DNA from: Dioscorea cayenensis subsp. rotundata
Taxonomy: Eukaryota > Streptophyta > Magnoliopsida > Dioscoreales > Dioscoreaceae
Assembly: GCF_009730915.1 (NCBI RefSeq)
Contig: NC_052482.1
Location: 558,001 to 622,000, forward strand
Reading direction: 5' to 3'
Length of the DNA: 64,000 nt
How positions within the stretch are numbered: the first letter of the stretch is position 1; each line of letters begins with the position of its first letter. Below are positions 12,299 through 25,956 of this stretch, piece after piece. The translations under genes were made by a program, and so were the position numbers. The notes beneath the pieces are model-generated. The model had not been told where the DNA came from, searched no databases, and worked only from the letters and a program-made list of their open reading frames with translations.

Positions 12299-12516
12299 AC
12301 CAATAACCTTTGGGTCAATTGACATCGGGTCTTTTGCGTAAGGTGTTCGTTTCGGGGAAGACCCGGGATTGAATCTTATAGCCTACTCAATGTGAGGGCA
12401 CGTGGGTCGGTGTTGACCTTTGCTCCCCACACGTGCACGTCCCTCGGTTCTGGTGTTTGTTGCCTTTCTCAAAAAAATAAAATAAAAATAAAAATAAAAA
12501 AATAAAAAATAAAAAT
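12299..12516 (+). mobile_element. tRNA-derived SINE, copy 2, with perfect target duplication
   Basis: Same family as the copy at 11040: head CTTTGGGTCAATTGACATCG, central GAGGGCACGTGGGTCGG, then CACACGTGCACGTCCCTCGG, then a long A-rich tail of AAAAT units. It is bounded by a perfect 14-bp direct repeat AAAATGATGGAACT (12285-12298 and 12517-12530), the target-site duplication expected of LINE-mediated insertion. The B-box position reads GGGATTGAATC, so pol III activity of this copy is doubtful. Confidence 0.82.
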
Positions 12517-12530
12517 AAAATGATGGAACT

Positions 12531-13137
12531 GTTCATTGAAACTCTACACCCTAATATTCTTTAGCCTTTTCATGAATTTGTTTATGTTTATAAAGTTGTA
12601 AGATTTGAATTTGAATTCATATACAACTTCATTGTGTTTTCCATAATCCTTGTGACTTTTTTTAATAAAAAATAAAGTTTTTTTTTTCCCTTTTTTAAAT
12701 GAGGGTTGGTATTAGTAACAGGGATTTGAGTCATTTAAACACTGGGTGAGAAAGTGAGAAAGGTCTAGACTAATATAGTCTCACGAATCAATGACAAATT
12801 ATATATATATATATATATCATTTTGGTATTTTATTTAAAAAATTTTAATGTATTCTTAAAAGGATTGATATTAATATTTTGTTTCTATGAGTGATTTTAT
12901 TTGTTATTTGCTATAAAATGTGATTATTTTATTAGTATATACTAATTTTTTTAAAATTAAAAAATAATCCATGAGATGTTATGATCTAAGTTGCTATATA
13001 AGGGTCACCTCATGTGATGAAAATGAGTTATATGGACTATATTAAACATTCTTAAAAATATTTAAATGTAAATGAACATTGAACAAAATCTTGCCTTTCC
13101 TTTTTTAGTAATTTGAAAAAAACTAGAATTAAAATAT

Positions 13138-13203
<66 letters not shown>

Positions 13204-13543
13204 TGTATGTATATATATCTCTCTATATATATTATCATAGATTCATAATTAGAGTTATAGTTATGCTTATCAAATACCTAATTTTCATTTTTTTTTAAAA
13301 TATTCTTTTTGTCAAAAAGAAAAAGTTGGAAAGACAACAATGTAATAACAAATAATTGAAACACAAAACACAACTAAAAAAAATCAAATATTATCCAATT
13401 AACACATCAATCAAGAGTTCTTTAATGTTATTATCTCTCTCTCTTTTTCTCTAAGTTTATATTCCATTCATTCATTGTATCATTTTCTTAATGTTCACTT
13501 TATGATCCATCAGTTCTGACCAAGCTAAGGATAAGAACAAAGG

Positions 13544-13593
<50 letters not shown>

Positions 13594-13861
13594 TGCACAC
13601 ACATATAATTTGATTGTAGATATATATATATATATATATATTATTCTGTATTTGTATATAAAGTTATTTGAGTTGTCTTTAAGAAATTATTGAGTTAGGA
13701 CAATTATATGAATAAATTATTTATAATTATAAGTGTTTGTGCATATATAAAGCTTTTTTTGGTCCCACCAAATCCCATCATCTTAATATTAAACTTAACG
13801 AAATTGTATTTATATCACACTTTGTTTTTGTTTTTTTTTTAAATGTTAATAAATCACGTTT

Positions 13862-13934
<73 letters not shown>

Positions 13935-14225
13935 TAATCTCCCAATACACTTATACTTTTATCATATATTAGTTGAGATTTAAATTAATTTTTTAAACAA
14001 AAAAAATGAACACTTGAGGATTTTTAATCAAATTGAGAGATGATTGACATATTGAGACTTTTATCAAAAGAATTTTTTTTAGAAAAAAATTTATTTTTAA
14101 GAGAGAAAGAGATATGGATATATATTGATAGGTGGTGATATCTATTTAGGGATGGGGCCATGCAATTTTAATAGGGTGGTCAATCAGCCCACATTATTGA
14201 CATTGGATTAGCATCCAAGCAATTC

Positions 14226-14257
<32 letters not shown>

Positions 14258-17200
14258 TATTATAGAGGAAAAAATATAGAGGGAAAAAAATTATATATAT
14301 ATATATATATATAGTATTTTTATCTTGTTTTATCTCTCACTGTGTTTTTATTTTTAATAGAATTATAATTAATTTTGTTCTATTTATTTTGCTCAATTTT
14401 CATTGTTGTTATGCGTTGTCACGTGTGTGTGTATATATATTCATCCCAAACGTCCAAAACATATGATTATTAAAATAAAAAAATAAAAAAAATAAAACAA
14501 AAAAAAATTTTAGATTATAAATTAGTGAGACTTTTGTCAAATTCGTCCAAGAAAATGAAATAATGATGAATAGAATGAAAGAATTAATTTGATAATTTTT
14601 TTTATTAATCCTTTAAATTTACATATATAACATAATTGAGTAATTTTTCTCATGTTCACCTACCAAAGTTAGGGATGATATTTTCAATATTGATTACATA
14701 ATATGTTTGAAACCCAAAAAGTTTTGTTAATAATATCCTTTTTTTTAACATCATATAATATTATAAAAAGTGAGTCAAAGTGAAAAATAAAAACGAAAAA
14801 ACACTAGAAATTCAAAAAAATTCATCCCGAAGCGAATGGATAATTAAGAACCACAGTCATAATTCAGTGATTTCTCATTTTAATAGTGAGTGGATACACA
14901 TGTTAAAAACTCTGTGTCAGTGATACTGTAAAACATTGTTCACTCACTATACACCAAAATTAGGTATTATATACTGTATTGCAGTGTGGGTCCTTTGTAG
15001 GAGGAGTTACATTTTTTATCATTCCGATGGTATAGTAGGGGATTTATTATCATGTAGTTATAATCCCTGTTATATCATATTGAGCGCATGTGATCAGATT
15101 GATGAGGGGTTAAAAAAAAAAAAACAATTATTCTTGTTCATATAAATAAATAAATAAATTTAATGAAAAATTTTGATTGAATATCAATAGAAACCAAATT
15201 GAATTTCCCTTCCATACCTAAAACATGTCACATTAATTAAACTCATATCATCTAGATGATACCTATCCTTATCCGCACACATACACACACACACACCTCA
15301 TCATCTTATGATTAAACTAATGGAATCAACTTGTATTATCATTGTCAATGAGGCTTTGTGTGATCTTAAAATAGTATCTCATTCTTTGACACGTTGAACA
15401 ATTAAATTAAAAATTTTAAATTTAAAAAAGGAAGGAAAAAAAAAGAGAGGAAAAAGATGTTATCAAATGTTAGACATTAAATAAATAAATAAATAAATGT
15501 AGACATTATTTGAAATGAAAGGTTCCTTAAAATTATCTATCAGTCCCTGGAAATTTACAATTTTCTTGATCAGTCCTACGATAGTTTGTTTCATATTTTT
15601 CAATCATTAATTAATTAATTTATTTTATCATTTTAGTTATTTTTTAATAATATTCAAAAAACCCCTACTTTAGTTGAGGAACTGGCCCTTTTCACACTTG
15701 GGTTCATCTATAGATGAGGAAGAACAGGTGTAATTTAGTAATTTTATATGAATTTAAATTTATAAATAAATTATTAAAAAACTGATTTTTAAGAGACATG
15801 ACATCAAAAAATTGAGAAATTGTTTTTCTAGAATTGGAAGAATGGTAAAGAGAGATATTATGTTACTTTTCTCTATCATTAATTGTTGGATGTTTGTTTT
15901 CTTACTATATTTCTTAGAAATTCTTTGAGGTTGGTTGAGGGAAGTCATTGTACATCATTCAACCGTGTCATCCTCTTTGACAACAATAAATTTCTCTTTA
16001 ATTGTGTGGAAGCTTCATTTTTATTATTATTTTTTTTTATTTTGGAAAATGATGACCATCTAAACCCCATAATTAATTAATTAATTATTATTTTTTTGTG
16101 TTTCAATTCTTGCAAATATATATATATATATATATAGTGTGTAGACCCTTTCCTAATGAATACTTTGACTGAGAGAATGAAACAAAATAAAATAAAATAA
16201 AATTATATATACATACATACCTCATTGTTCTAACCCACACTGCATCTTCCCCATGCTTTAAATATGTGTATTTTTGGAATTATGATTTTTTTTTTTAAAA
16301 AAATTGTATTTATATATTTAATTAAAAGTTTAACTTTTTGTTCCACTACTCAACCATTCATGATGTGTTGAGGTATGCATGCAAAACATAAGTTCATTGG
16401 AGATATTCACACAATTATAATTTTATTAGGGACATTCACCATTAGTGGTACTGGTAGCCGGTAGGGATGGTAATCTATTAGACCGGAAATTATATATACA
16501 TATATATATAAGCCTTATGTTTTTGAAATTATTATTTTTTTTACATTTATTTTTAATATAATAATATTTATTTAAGTTAATGCTAAAATTTTGAATATAC
16601 AGTTGAGTAGGAAACCAGAATGGGGGTACAGCCCATATTGTCCTTGCAAGGGGTGCAGTGGGAAGACAAAATTTTCAACCCTAGTGAATAATTCATATAA
16701 TATATAAGGTTTTTTTAAAAAAATAAAATAAAAAAATACCAGCACCAGTTGATGAGTAGACAATCCATAAGAACTTCATAAAAAGAAAAATTCATTTTTT
16801 TCAAATTGAATAAACAAAATATGTTTTTAAGAAATAGAACTATGATTCTTGTTCCTTTGGCTCCGCTGATGGAAATTTAAAAAAAAAATGGTAATACGAA
16901 ATTGAGTTTACTAAATTGGAAATTGAAGAATTGCAGAATAGGTCAAACCACAAGGTTAACAATAATAATAATAATAATAATAATATTTTTTTTAGGAAGC
17001 CTGACTAGCATATGGTCACTGTCCGGTTTGCTAATGCATCAATTATTTTCTTAAAAAATAAAAAAAAAATAAAAGATAGCCTTGTTTTTTTTTTTTGGGT
17101 AAACCATGTGAAGCTGATAAACAATTTTCATAATATATACCAATGTTGAAAGAATTTAAGTATAACCGAAAGAAAATAAATAACTTTTTAGAAGCCTAAT

Positions 17201-17980
17201 GATTTTTGGAAGAATTGGTTATAAACCCCTCAAAAGTTTTTTAATTGCATATTTACCCTCAGAAAAAACATAATTGTATATAATAGTTATAATTTGGATT
17301 AAGATATACAAAAAGTTCAAAATAACCCTTGTACAACTAAAAAAAAAACTTTTCAAGGATATATATGCAATGGTATAATGGTAATTTTATATATTTGTTG
17401 TTTGTTAATGGATGAGTTTTCAACTAATTTGAACCCCAAAGGTATATACGCAATTATGTATATTATTCAAGGGTATCCATGCAATTAACTTTTATTTAGA
17501 GACAAATATGCAATTTTAAAATTTTTTAGGGGTACACCTGCAACATGGTTTTTTACCGAATTTAACACTTTTCAAGCACAATATAATAATAATAATAAAT
17601 ACTTATCACCAATATGAGTTTTTGACAATAAGACAACCGTATCCAAAAAATTATAAAGATATTAATTAAATGGAACAAAAGTTCTTCCGCAAATGCTAGA
17701 TTCTCGCTCTTACCAAAAGCCATCGGACAAATTCTTTTTACACAAAAATTACAAAAACATTTATGAAACATAAACTATAAATAAACAACACACATACTTG
17801 CCAAAGGGACATGTGTATACATATACATATATATATAAATATATATATATTAATCGTATATAAATACTGCTGAAATTCTGCAACAACATATATTGAAAAA
17901 AAAAACCTTTTTTCCAGTAAATGCAAACGGACTGGTTAATTAATTAAGCAGGTACTATTAAATTTGATAATCTAATTGAA
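12531..17980. other. Long AT-rich intergenic stretch with many microsatellites
   Basis: About 5.4 kb with no supportable gene. Long (AT)n tracts lie at 12800-12819, 13141-13200, 13543-13587, 13619-13641, 13864-13931, 14226-14252, 14292-14312 and 16117-16135; an ATA tract lies at 16957-16986. The apparent reading frames across the AT tracts are Tyr-Ile repeats made by the microsatellite. The 16600-16700 stretch is slightly GC-richer but shows no recognisable coding sequence. Confidence 0.6.
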
Positions 17981-17984
17981 CAAG

Positions 17985-19813
17985 GTACAGAAAAAAGTAA
18001 AATGTGTTTACTTGGAGAAATAAATGGGAATAACAGATCAACAAAATTTAAGCCTGAAATAGAATCTGAATAACAAAAGTTAAAATAATGGGAATAGCAG
18101 TAAAAAAGGAGGGTATTCAAAAAACATATAAACTCTCAAAAACACTAGCTTTCAACTTAATTCCTTAGTAAAAAACCTCATGCCTGGAATTCCTAGGCTT
18201 ACCTACATAGAAAATGACATATCAACCACTACGAAGATAAGTATTTGATCTACTCAATTAAGTTACATCCATAAATCAAAATTCTTGTCAATTTGGATTT
18301 GTCAAACCACCATGGTTTTTTTTAATTAACCTAAAATGAAAATTGTGGCACCTAAAAACTGAATTGGACATAACCATGCAAATCAAGTGGATTGAAACAT
18401 ACTGCACAGTCAATTCATAAAACAGGATACTGAATGAGCTAATGAATCAGAAAAACAATGGTAACAACTATATCATTCAATGATCGGGCATATAAACAAA
18501 ATCATGCAAGTGATAGAGACAAACATGATGGGTTGCATCAATTAGATCATTTAAGATAATGCTATTCTCATAAGCTAGAATTACTAATTAAACTACCTGA
18601 CAATTCATTACCAATAAATGCATCATGAGATTGTGATGTTAGTGATCTCAAAAATAAATAAATAAATAGGGACATCAAACAGTTGCAAAATCTATATGAT
18701 ATACCTATTGGGTAAGAATATCATTAGTCTACTATTTACCAAACCACTCGCAAGTGGTACACAAGAATGGAAGTAAAAAGGGAACAATAAAATCAAGCCT
18801 CATTAACATAGAATTCAAAGGCATAGCCTTAACCACATAAGACCTAAAAAGAAAAACAACAAGAAAGGAGTTGCAAAAAACTCTGCAAGGACTATAACAA
18901 ATTCTCATAATGAGCGTTCAACAGGAGACATAAATGTGTAGTTCCAAGACACCAAAGCTAGCATAAAACAGAGCTACTGAACATTGTATACAATGCAATT
19001 CAGGTTAAGCTCTAAGACTAGCATTAACAATAACAATGTCTAACATGGTACGATAATCCCTGCCAACAACTTGTTATTATCACAGATAAACAAGTTCATT
19101 GTAACAGACGAGTCTAGATAAAGCTAGCCCAAGGGAAGAAAAATTATAAAAATGTCAGAGAACTCATCCATTTCATACAAAAGAAATAGTAAACCTTATC
19201 CAAAGAAATGCTACCAACAAAAGTTATTATGAAAAGACAAAAAGATGGCCGCACTGCCATAGAAGTCTAACATGGTATACTAATTTATAAATGACATCAA
19301 TTATAATTAACTTGGAGAAGAAAATCAAACGCCTTCACGACTTCCTGGTTCCTATATACAAATTGGCAAATTATTGAATAGTCATTTGCCATAAAAATTC
19401 TGCCTTTACTGGTACTAGACCAATATTTTGAAGACTTAAAGAAAATAACTAATGCTTTCAGTATAAACACCCAGTAATCATTTGCTAAACAAAAAAAAAG
19501 CAGGCAATAAACTTGCACAATAGTTCAAATATTATTGGGTCAGAACTAATACTCCCAATGTAAAAACACAAAAACCATATAGTAAACAATACAAAAGATT
19601 CAGCAAGCAAGATTAACAATAAACACCCAAGATAATAGAAATCAAAATATGCTTCTGAAAGAGCCAAATTAATATACCATCCAAAGTAAACAACAGTCTA
19701 AACAGACTGACATAAAAAACATAGATTTAAGATCCAATTCTAACATGAAATCAGACAAAAGGTTTACTAGTTCAATCAAAACCAAAAAAAAAGGGCCTAG
19801 AAAGACCTCTTCT
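17985..19813 (-). other. Downstream region of RPL29, T-rich on the - strand
   Basis: The composition changes here: the extreme AT microsatellites stop and the + strand becomes A-rich with moderate GC, like the first intron at 1-811. This suggests transcribed non-coding DNA read leftward, for instance an extended 3' UTR or intron of an RPL29 transcript, or a separate non-coding RNA. No coding exon with recognisable homology was found on either strand. Confidence 0.35.
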
Positions 19814-20110
19814 TCACTCCTCTGCCTCACTTCCTAAAGCTTCCTTCTTATTGTTGTTGTGCTTCCTGGCGTACCTCTGGTTCCTCAAGAACTTCGGATC
19901 CATCTGCATTTCAAGTTTTCAACAAACAAAATCAATGAAATCAAATTTAACAAGAAATCCAAATGAATTCGAAACTTTAGGAAAATGGAAAGATGAAGAG
20001 ATGATTACCCCTTTCGTCGAGGTGTGCCTGTGCCTGCGGGGCTTCTTGATCCCATTCTTGTGGGCCTTGTAGGACTGGTTATGCGCCGTATGATTCTTCG
20101 ATTTCGCCAT
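19814..20110 (-). CDS. RPL29: 60S ribosomal protein eL29 (L29)
   Basis: Two coding exons: 20009-20110 (34 codons, [20 protein letters not shown] onward) and 19814-19903 ([18 protein letters not shown] onward), joined at GGG|GTAATC and TGCAG|ATGG, giving 63 residues. The [19 protein letters not shown] and [16 protein letters not shown] blocks are diagnostic of plant eL29, a very basic component of the 60S subunit. The intron is about 105 bp. A 5' UTR intron is also likely: the exon from about 20220 ends TCGCG|GTAAACC, and its acceptor TTTTCAG lies just upstream of the ATG at 20118-20120. The C-terminal tail ([11 protein letters not shown]) is variable in the family. Divergent from SAR1. Confidence 0.97.
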
Positions 20111-20219
20111 TGCTTACCTGAAAACAATTAAAAACAAAAAAAAACAAAAATTTCAACACAAATGCGAGAAGAAAAACCATGAAAAACTACAACAGTTGAT
20201 GATAAACTAGGGTTTACCG

Positions 20220-20318
20220 CGAGATCCAATCAACGCACCAGCGAGAAGAGGCAACGATGACGGCCTGCGCTAGGGTTAGGGTTTTGATTCTTCGAATGAG
20301 AAACCTCTTATATAGTCT
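20220..20318 (-). promoter_or_regulatory. RPL29 core promoter and 5' UTR with telo-box
   Basis: On the - strand a TATATAA box (20308-20314) lies about 25-30 bp upstream of a likely start near 20280. Overlapping it is AAAACCCTAACCCTA (20271-20285), a telo-box, a motif widely found next to the start of plant ribosomal protein genes. The 5' UTR exon runs to the donor at 20220. The boxes are read directly; the start position is inferred. Confidence 0.65.
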
Positions 20319-20339
20319 CTCTGTTGTCTGCTAAATTAC

Positions 20340-20890
20340 CAAAATACCCTTTCTGGTGGATCTCGGCCCATTCACTCGCCGGCCCAACTTAGTTGGTTCC
20401 TTTTCACAAATACCCCTAGAAAACATATTAATTATATTCTTTTATTTTGAATTTTAACTTCAGTTTTATTATTTTACTTTTATAAGCCTTTAGTAAATCC
20501 ATAATTATTATATTATTATAAGGTTCATATTTATCAATTTTTTTCAAATTCATAATTATTATGTCGAATTTCATCGGTTTAGGCCAAGTTTAGTTTTGAC
20601 ATGAAAAATTTATACTCAATCATCAATAAATTTTATTATCAAATTCATGTTGACTGAGTTAAAATGATTTAATTGACAAACACAATAGTTTTTTATGTTA
20701 TCACATAATTTATAATAATTAATTATTGGGTGGGTTACCAAATTGAAAATCTAAAACCATCCCTTGCATTGGCCCATGGTTTGAGGAATAATTTATTCTA
20801 AAATAAATATTTATATGGGTTTTTATGCAAAAATACTACATAATTCATTCCCATTGACTTATGATCGTTGGATTATAAGCCAACGGTTGA
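20340..20890. other. Intergenic spacer between divergent RPL29 and SAR1
   Basis: About 550 bp, AT-rich in the middle, holding the distal promoters of both genes. No further element was recognised. Confidence 0.5.
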
Positions 20891-20989
20891 GATTCATTCG
20901 ATGACGAGACTCCTCCAATGCCCTTTTATCGGCGGAATCACCGGTTCCTTCCGGTCATCTACCCGGTCACCATCTCCTGAGACACAAAG

Positions 20990-21197
20990 CGCCGCCCAAT
21001 TCCACCGGCCGATCCGGTAACCCTCTCTCTCTTTATATACAAAGCTCGCATTCTCAATCCCTCTCCAACTTCTCCGCGTCTTCGTCTCCGGCCGTGCTCC
21101 TCTTCGTTCTCCGGCGACTCATCGGTGCCGTCGTAGGGGGATCTGATCGAATTCTCTTCGATTTCGGCGTGATTTGAGGTGATTCATTCTTGCAATC
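20990..21197 (+). promoter_or_regulatory. SAR1 core promoter and 5' UTR
   Basis: A TTTATATAC TATA-like box at about 21032-21040 follows a CT run and precedes a C/T-rich leader leading to the ATG at 21198. The leader holds CTCCGGCC and TTCTCCGGCGACTC strings but no ATG before the start codon that I can see. Confidence 0.55.
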
Positions 21198-23451
21198 ATG
21201 TTTCTTGTGGATTGGTTCTATGGTGTCCTTGCATCGCTTGGATTGTGGCAGAAGGAGGCCAAGATCTTGTTTTTAGGGTTAGATAATGCCGGGAAGACAA
21301 CGCTTCTTCATATGCTCAAGGATGAGGTGCGATTTCCCTTTCAATTTTGATCGGGATTTGATTTCTTGTAGATTTTTCTTTGGGGTTTTGAATTGATTTG
21401 TTTGATTTTCTTGGTTTGGATAGAGATTGGTCCAGCATCAGCCGACGCAGTATCCGACGTCGGAGGAGCTGAGCATCGGGAAGATCAAGTTCAAGGCGTT
21501 TGATCTTGGAGGTCATCGTATCGCTCGCCGTGTTTGGAAGGATTATTACGCCAAGGTATGATTTGATCTTTAGAACATTATGTTTTTTTTAGATCCATTG
21601 ATCTGCTGATCTAGCTTTGGAGGTATGCAATTGTGCGCACGGTTCAATTGAGAATAAATTTTGTTTTGACAATTACTTCTTTACGGATTTCCCTTTATAC
21701 TTTTCGTCTAGTTCATAAATCGAGAGAGCACTTTCACCATTTATAATTTATCGGATTAAACTGATATTGATGTTAATTTCCTCATGCCTGTGCACTGGAT
21801 TCTCCTTCATGGTACCTTCTATGATCCAGAATTTGCCTTATCTTATCTTAATGCTGTAGCTTGTTTGATGCCTCGTTGTCATATTTTTCCACTAACTAGT
21901 ATCTGACTCCTTTTTATACTTTAATCAATATTATGTGCTTCACACCCTGCCAGTTTTTCTCTCCAAAACCTGAGAAGAAGCGGGCTTATTATGAATGAAG
22001 TTCAAATAACATATTTTTATGATCTCTAGTACACATTCGTTACCTAAAAACGTTCTTTCTGAATATTACTCTTAAGAATTTTGTGTTCTTGCTAACACCA
22101 TTCTTTCCCTACTTTTTTTTTTAATAATTCATCTGCATGCTTAATTCCCTGATAGTGGCCCTTGAGAAAATTTGCGTGTTTATTAAAGTATCATAAATTC
22201 CTCAGTTGCACCTTCTGCCTGATTCCGTGTACTCTGATTTCTAGAAACAATCATTGAACATGCAAAAATTGTATGAGTGACCAATGGATTAGATTAATGT
22301 TCCATGGTTCAAATTTGGCACTATTGAACAATCCCAATTTGATGCTGAAAATTTTCTCTCGCTTCTTTTTAAGTTTTATTGGAACTTATAGAGTTAGCCG
22401 TGAAATTGCCCAAACACATGATTGTGCTGCTATTCATCTTCTTGTTGATTCGTTTATTGACTAATTTGGACTCACTGAGATTGTGAGCACTTAAACTGGG
22501 TTTCAAATGCGGTTTCAAATTCTTGGTTTCATAGCCATGTTCTCAGGTTATTATCTTCCGTCTAACTGATTTGAATGCACTAGGGTTATTGTGTAGGAAT
22601 TGGTTATGTGGGAGGAATAAATTCAGTTCGAGCCTCTAAACGGCTGCATAATTGAACATCATCCTCAGAATAATTAGCAAATCTTTGTTTCCAAAAAAGT
22701 ATAATATTGGGTGCAATATACTAAAATTGTCAGTAAATGAGAAAAGGGGATGGTGGGGTCAGCAGGATAGCTTTATTATGAAATATTTGATTCCTAATGT
22801 CTTGCAACTTTGCTTGGGTTGTAGAAGTTGGCACCTTAGAGCTGAAGCAAATGGCATTAATCCGTACGATGCAATGGAATGATCACCGTCCTTTGAAAAT
22901 GTGATTAAAGAAAAGATTCTTACACTTTGCTTGTTTGGTTTCCTGAACTAAAATCAATGGACTCAGGTAACATATCCATCCAAAAGAAGCAAAATGCCTT
23001 AAATGATAACAATAGACTTTGGTATGAATACTTTGAAAGAGTGATTAATAAAAAGTATGCTGACACTTGGTTTGTTATTGATTTAGTACTAAAGGTGTTT
23101 GCCGCTTTTGAATTGTATACTTTGTTGTAGGTTGATGCAGTGGTATACCTAGTGGATGCCTATGACAAGGATAGGTTTGCAGAGTCAAAGAAGGAGCTTG
23201 ATGCTCTTCTCTCGGATGATTCTCTTGCCATGGTTCCCTTCCTCGTACTCGGGAACAAGATTGACATCCCATATGCAGCATCTGAGGAGGAGCTTCGTTT
23301 TCACCTGGGTTTAAGCAACTTCACCACTGGCAAGGGCAAGGTGAATCTAGCAGACTCCAACGTCCGTCCTCTCGAGGTCTTCATGTGCAGCATTGTCCGC
23401 AAGATGGGTTACGGTGATGGCTTCAAATGGCTTTCTCAATACATCAAGTAG
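21198..23451 (+). CDS. SAR1: SAR1 small GTPase of the COPII coat
   Basis: Three coding exons: 21198-21326, 21424-21555 and 23131-23451, all in phase 0, giving 193 residues, the usual length for plant SAR1. The N terminus [17 protein letters not shown] is the amphipathic membrane-inserting helix. G1 is GLDNAGKT (27-34). Switch 1 holds Thr in QYPTSEEL, and DLGGH (70-74) includes the catalytic His74. NKID lies at 129-132, and the C terminus WLSQYIK is typical. SAR1-GTP inserts into the ER membrane and recruits Sec23/24 to form COPII vesicles for ER-to-Golgi transport; exchange is driven by Sec12. Intron 2 (21556-23130) is long and T-rich. No key residue is missing, so this copy looks functional. 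Confidence 0.98.
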
Positions 23452-24679
23452 GCGCATGAAAAACTCGAAAGTACATACATCACCTTCTACTGTTAGTCCA
23501 GTCTAGTGTGAAGAACCCTTTCTTTTCTTGTTAATTTTCCATTTGGTGTTGGTAGGTTATATTTGGAGTCATAGAGAATGGAAACAATGTAAAACTTTGT
23601 GAGTTAGGTTTTCTCAACTGCTTATGCTCTTCCCTTTTTTTTTTTTCAAATGATGTTTTGATTTTCATGTGATGTAGTATACTTGCCTCCTCTCTCATTT
23701 GGTTTTCTTTTCATGTGTTAATCTTTTACATATATAGTCCACTAGATTGTAATTCTCTTATAAAATCTAGATTTGCTGTTATAAATTATAATAGATGAAG
23801 TGGGAGTTGTTTGGATTTGGAAAATAAAGTAGGATTTGAATAAGTTATTAGAGATGCTTGGGCTTATTGAAATTATTGAATATTTATTTTTACTCTTATG
23901 TAGGTGTTTGGATAAATAAGCCAATATCCATGCAAAATTGATGATGCTTAAGGTTTTAGTACTAAGATTAAAGAAAGTATTTCATAGCTTTAATTATGTG
24001 AGTGTTTGACTAAAATAACTTTTCATGGAAAAATAATTGCAATCATTACTTTCTTGTTTTACACTCCCTCGTTATTAATGTTTGACTTTGAAATGTTATT
24101 TTGTAGCTAATGGTTTTTTAGTTTATTGGTATTGAGTTTTTTTTCTAAAGTGTTTGTGTTTTATCAAAAAAAGTGTGCTTAAATTTTAGTTTACGCATAA
24201 TGAGGGTATAAATCCATTGAGATGATAACTTCATGCCTATGCATGTTTCTAATACGTAATTTGTTTATATTTTGTCAAAAAAATTATCTTGTATAAACAA
24301 AAACAGTAGAGAAGATATCAATTGATACCATCATACAAATTTTTTTCTCGTAAAGCATGGAAATAACAAAAATACATTTTCTTGATTATGCTATAAATTT
24401 ATTTTAGATTATTTATTGTGTAGGTAATAAATTTAATGATTTTGTTCAGAATAATTTTGATAACATTACTTTTGAAGTATTTTTCAACATAGTAACGTTC
24501 TAATTTTTTTTAAATTTTTTTCTTTAAACAATATGAATCAATAAAAAATACAGCTTTATATTTAGTTCTTCACCAACCCATTCTAATAAAATATAAAACA
24601 TTAATTATTGTACAAAAAGAAAGATTTCTAAAGGTTTTTTTCGCCATACATAAAAATTCAAAAATAAAATCACTTATTT
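23452..24679. other. SAR1 3' region and AT-rich spacer
   Basis: The first 200 bp are probably the SAR1 3' UTR. The rest is AT-rich with no supportable gene. Confidence 0.5.
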
Positions 24680-25140
24680 AAGTAATTTAAATTTTTATAA
24701 TTTAAACTAATCGGTTGACAGAACCTTAAATCTTTAATTGGGACTAAATTTAATAAAAAGACATATAAGACATATATTTACATTTTGTAAAACACTAATA
24801 ATAAATTGACTTTTTCAAATTCAAATTTCCAAATTTATAACACCCACACACAACCCCAAAAATCTAGTTGTAACTTGTAACTAATTCAACTGCAATAATC
24901 ATTGAACCCTTTTAACTAAAAAGCAAGTTTGACCATACACCTTATTCCTTCCACTTAAAAACTCCACTCAATTAAATAAAATAAATAAATAATAATAATA
25001 AAAAAAAAGCCCACACTCTTCCAACTTGGTTTCCACTTCCCTTCAAACACTCCCCCTTATCCCCCCCCAACCCCAATCCGCCACGTGTCCATCACTCCCC
25101 CTTCCACCCCTCTTTCCCTCGTTCTATATTTATCTCCTTC
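24680..25140 (+). repeat. Orphan duplicate of the PADRE-1 promoter, without its coding sequence
   Basis: This stretch aligns almost end to end with 25957-26428, the promoter of the gene at 26498. Shared blocks include TCTAGTTGTAACTTG, CAATAATCATT.AACCCTTTT, CTTCCACTT...ACTCCACTCAATTAA, CACACTCTTCCAAC and CATCCGCCACGTGTCCATCA-type sequence with its G-box. A TATA-like TCTATATTTATC lies near 25122-25133. After it comes unrelated AT-rich DNA, with only a faint AAAGCC...CTTCTCTTCT leader remnant near 25270-25305. No PADRE reading frame follows. Confidence 0.85.
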
Positions 25141-25956
25141 TAAAATAAAACAGAAAAACACGGTTAATAAACTGTTTTTATTTTAAAATTTTTTTACAAC
25201 AATCTCTATGTTTTTCAATATATATAAAACAATATTTTTATGTTTTAAATAATTTTGAAAAAGTTTTCAAAAGCCTTATTCTCTCCATAAACACCTTCTC
25301 TTCTGCCTTTTCCCTCTTTCTCAATTTTTGCTATTGTTTTTTATTTTAAAATAATTTTTTTATAAATTAAAACCAATAGTTTAAAAAATATATATTTTTT
25401 AAAAAATATTTATAAAAATACATTATTTAGCTTGTTGATATTTTACGAATTATATTTTTTAAAAATATTTGTGAAAATTATTATTTGACCCTTATTCTTG
25501 TATAAACTAAGATATAACATAATATATATAGTATTTGAAAAAATCGGCAATTTAAGCATTGACTTTTTACTTGATCACCCAAAAAAAAATTTATGACTGC
25601 GTCTCTGTAGCCTCATCCCCTTTATTTTTTTTTAAAATTTGGTACCTTCAATTTAAGATATTATTAATTTTTTAAATTTCAAATGATTAGCACAAAATTA
25701 TTATTACACTTTTTAATACGAATTTGAAAAAAATGATAAATATAAGTTAATTTTTCATATTAGTTTTATTATTAAATAAAAAATATGAATATGAATAAAA
25801 ATGATAAAAAAAGTTTTATAATAATTTTGTGCTAACCAAATATGTTTTTGTTTTCAGTATCTTAAAATGCATATCAATTAATATATCTAAACATATTTTT
25901 TTTTTAACAAAATTAATAACAGAACAAAAAAAACAAAAACAATCCCAAATGACTCT
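25141..25956. other. AT-rich spacer between the two promoter copies
   Basis: Very AT-rich, with poly-T and poly-A runs. No gene seen. Confidence 0.5.

Noticed and set aside
13141-13205. Possible CRISPR-like or satellite array in the AT runs
   Set aside because: Simple dinucleotide repeats without spacers; a plant nuclear context makes CRISPR irrelevant.
13113-13298. Open frames of repeated Tyr-Ile (also at 13737, 41124, 43044 and 62686)
   Set aside because: They are translations of AT microsatellites with no other coding features.
22273-23130. Short frames in the long SAR1 intron (22273, 22652, 22927)
   Set aside because: They lie between two exons that join in phase to a full-length SAR1; low complexity and no homology.
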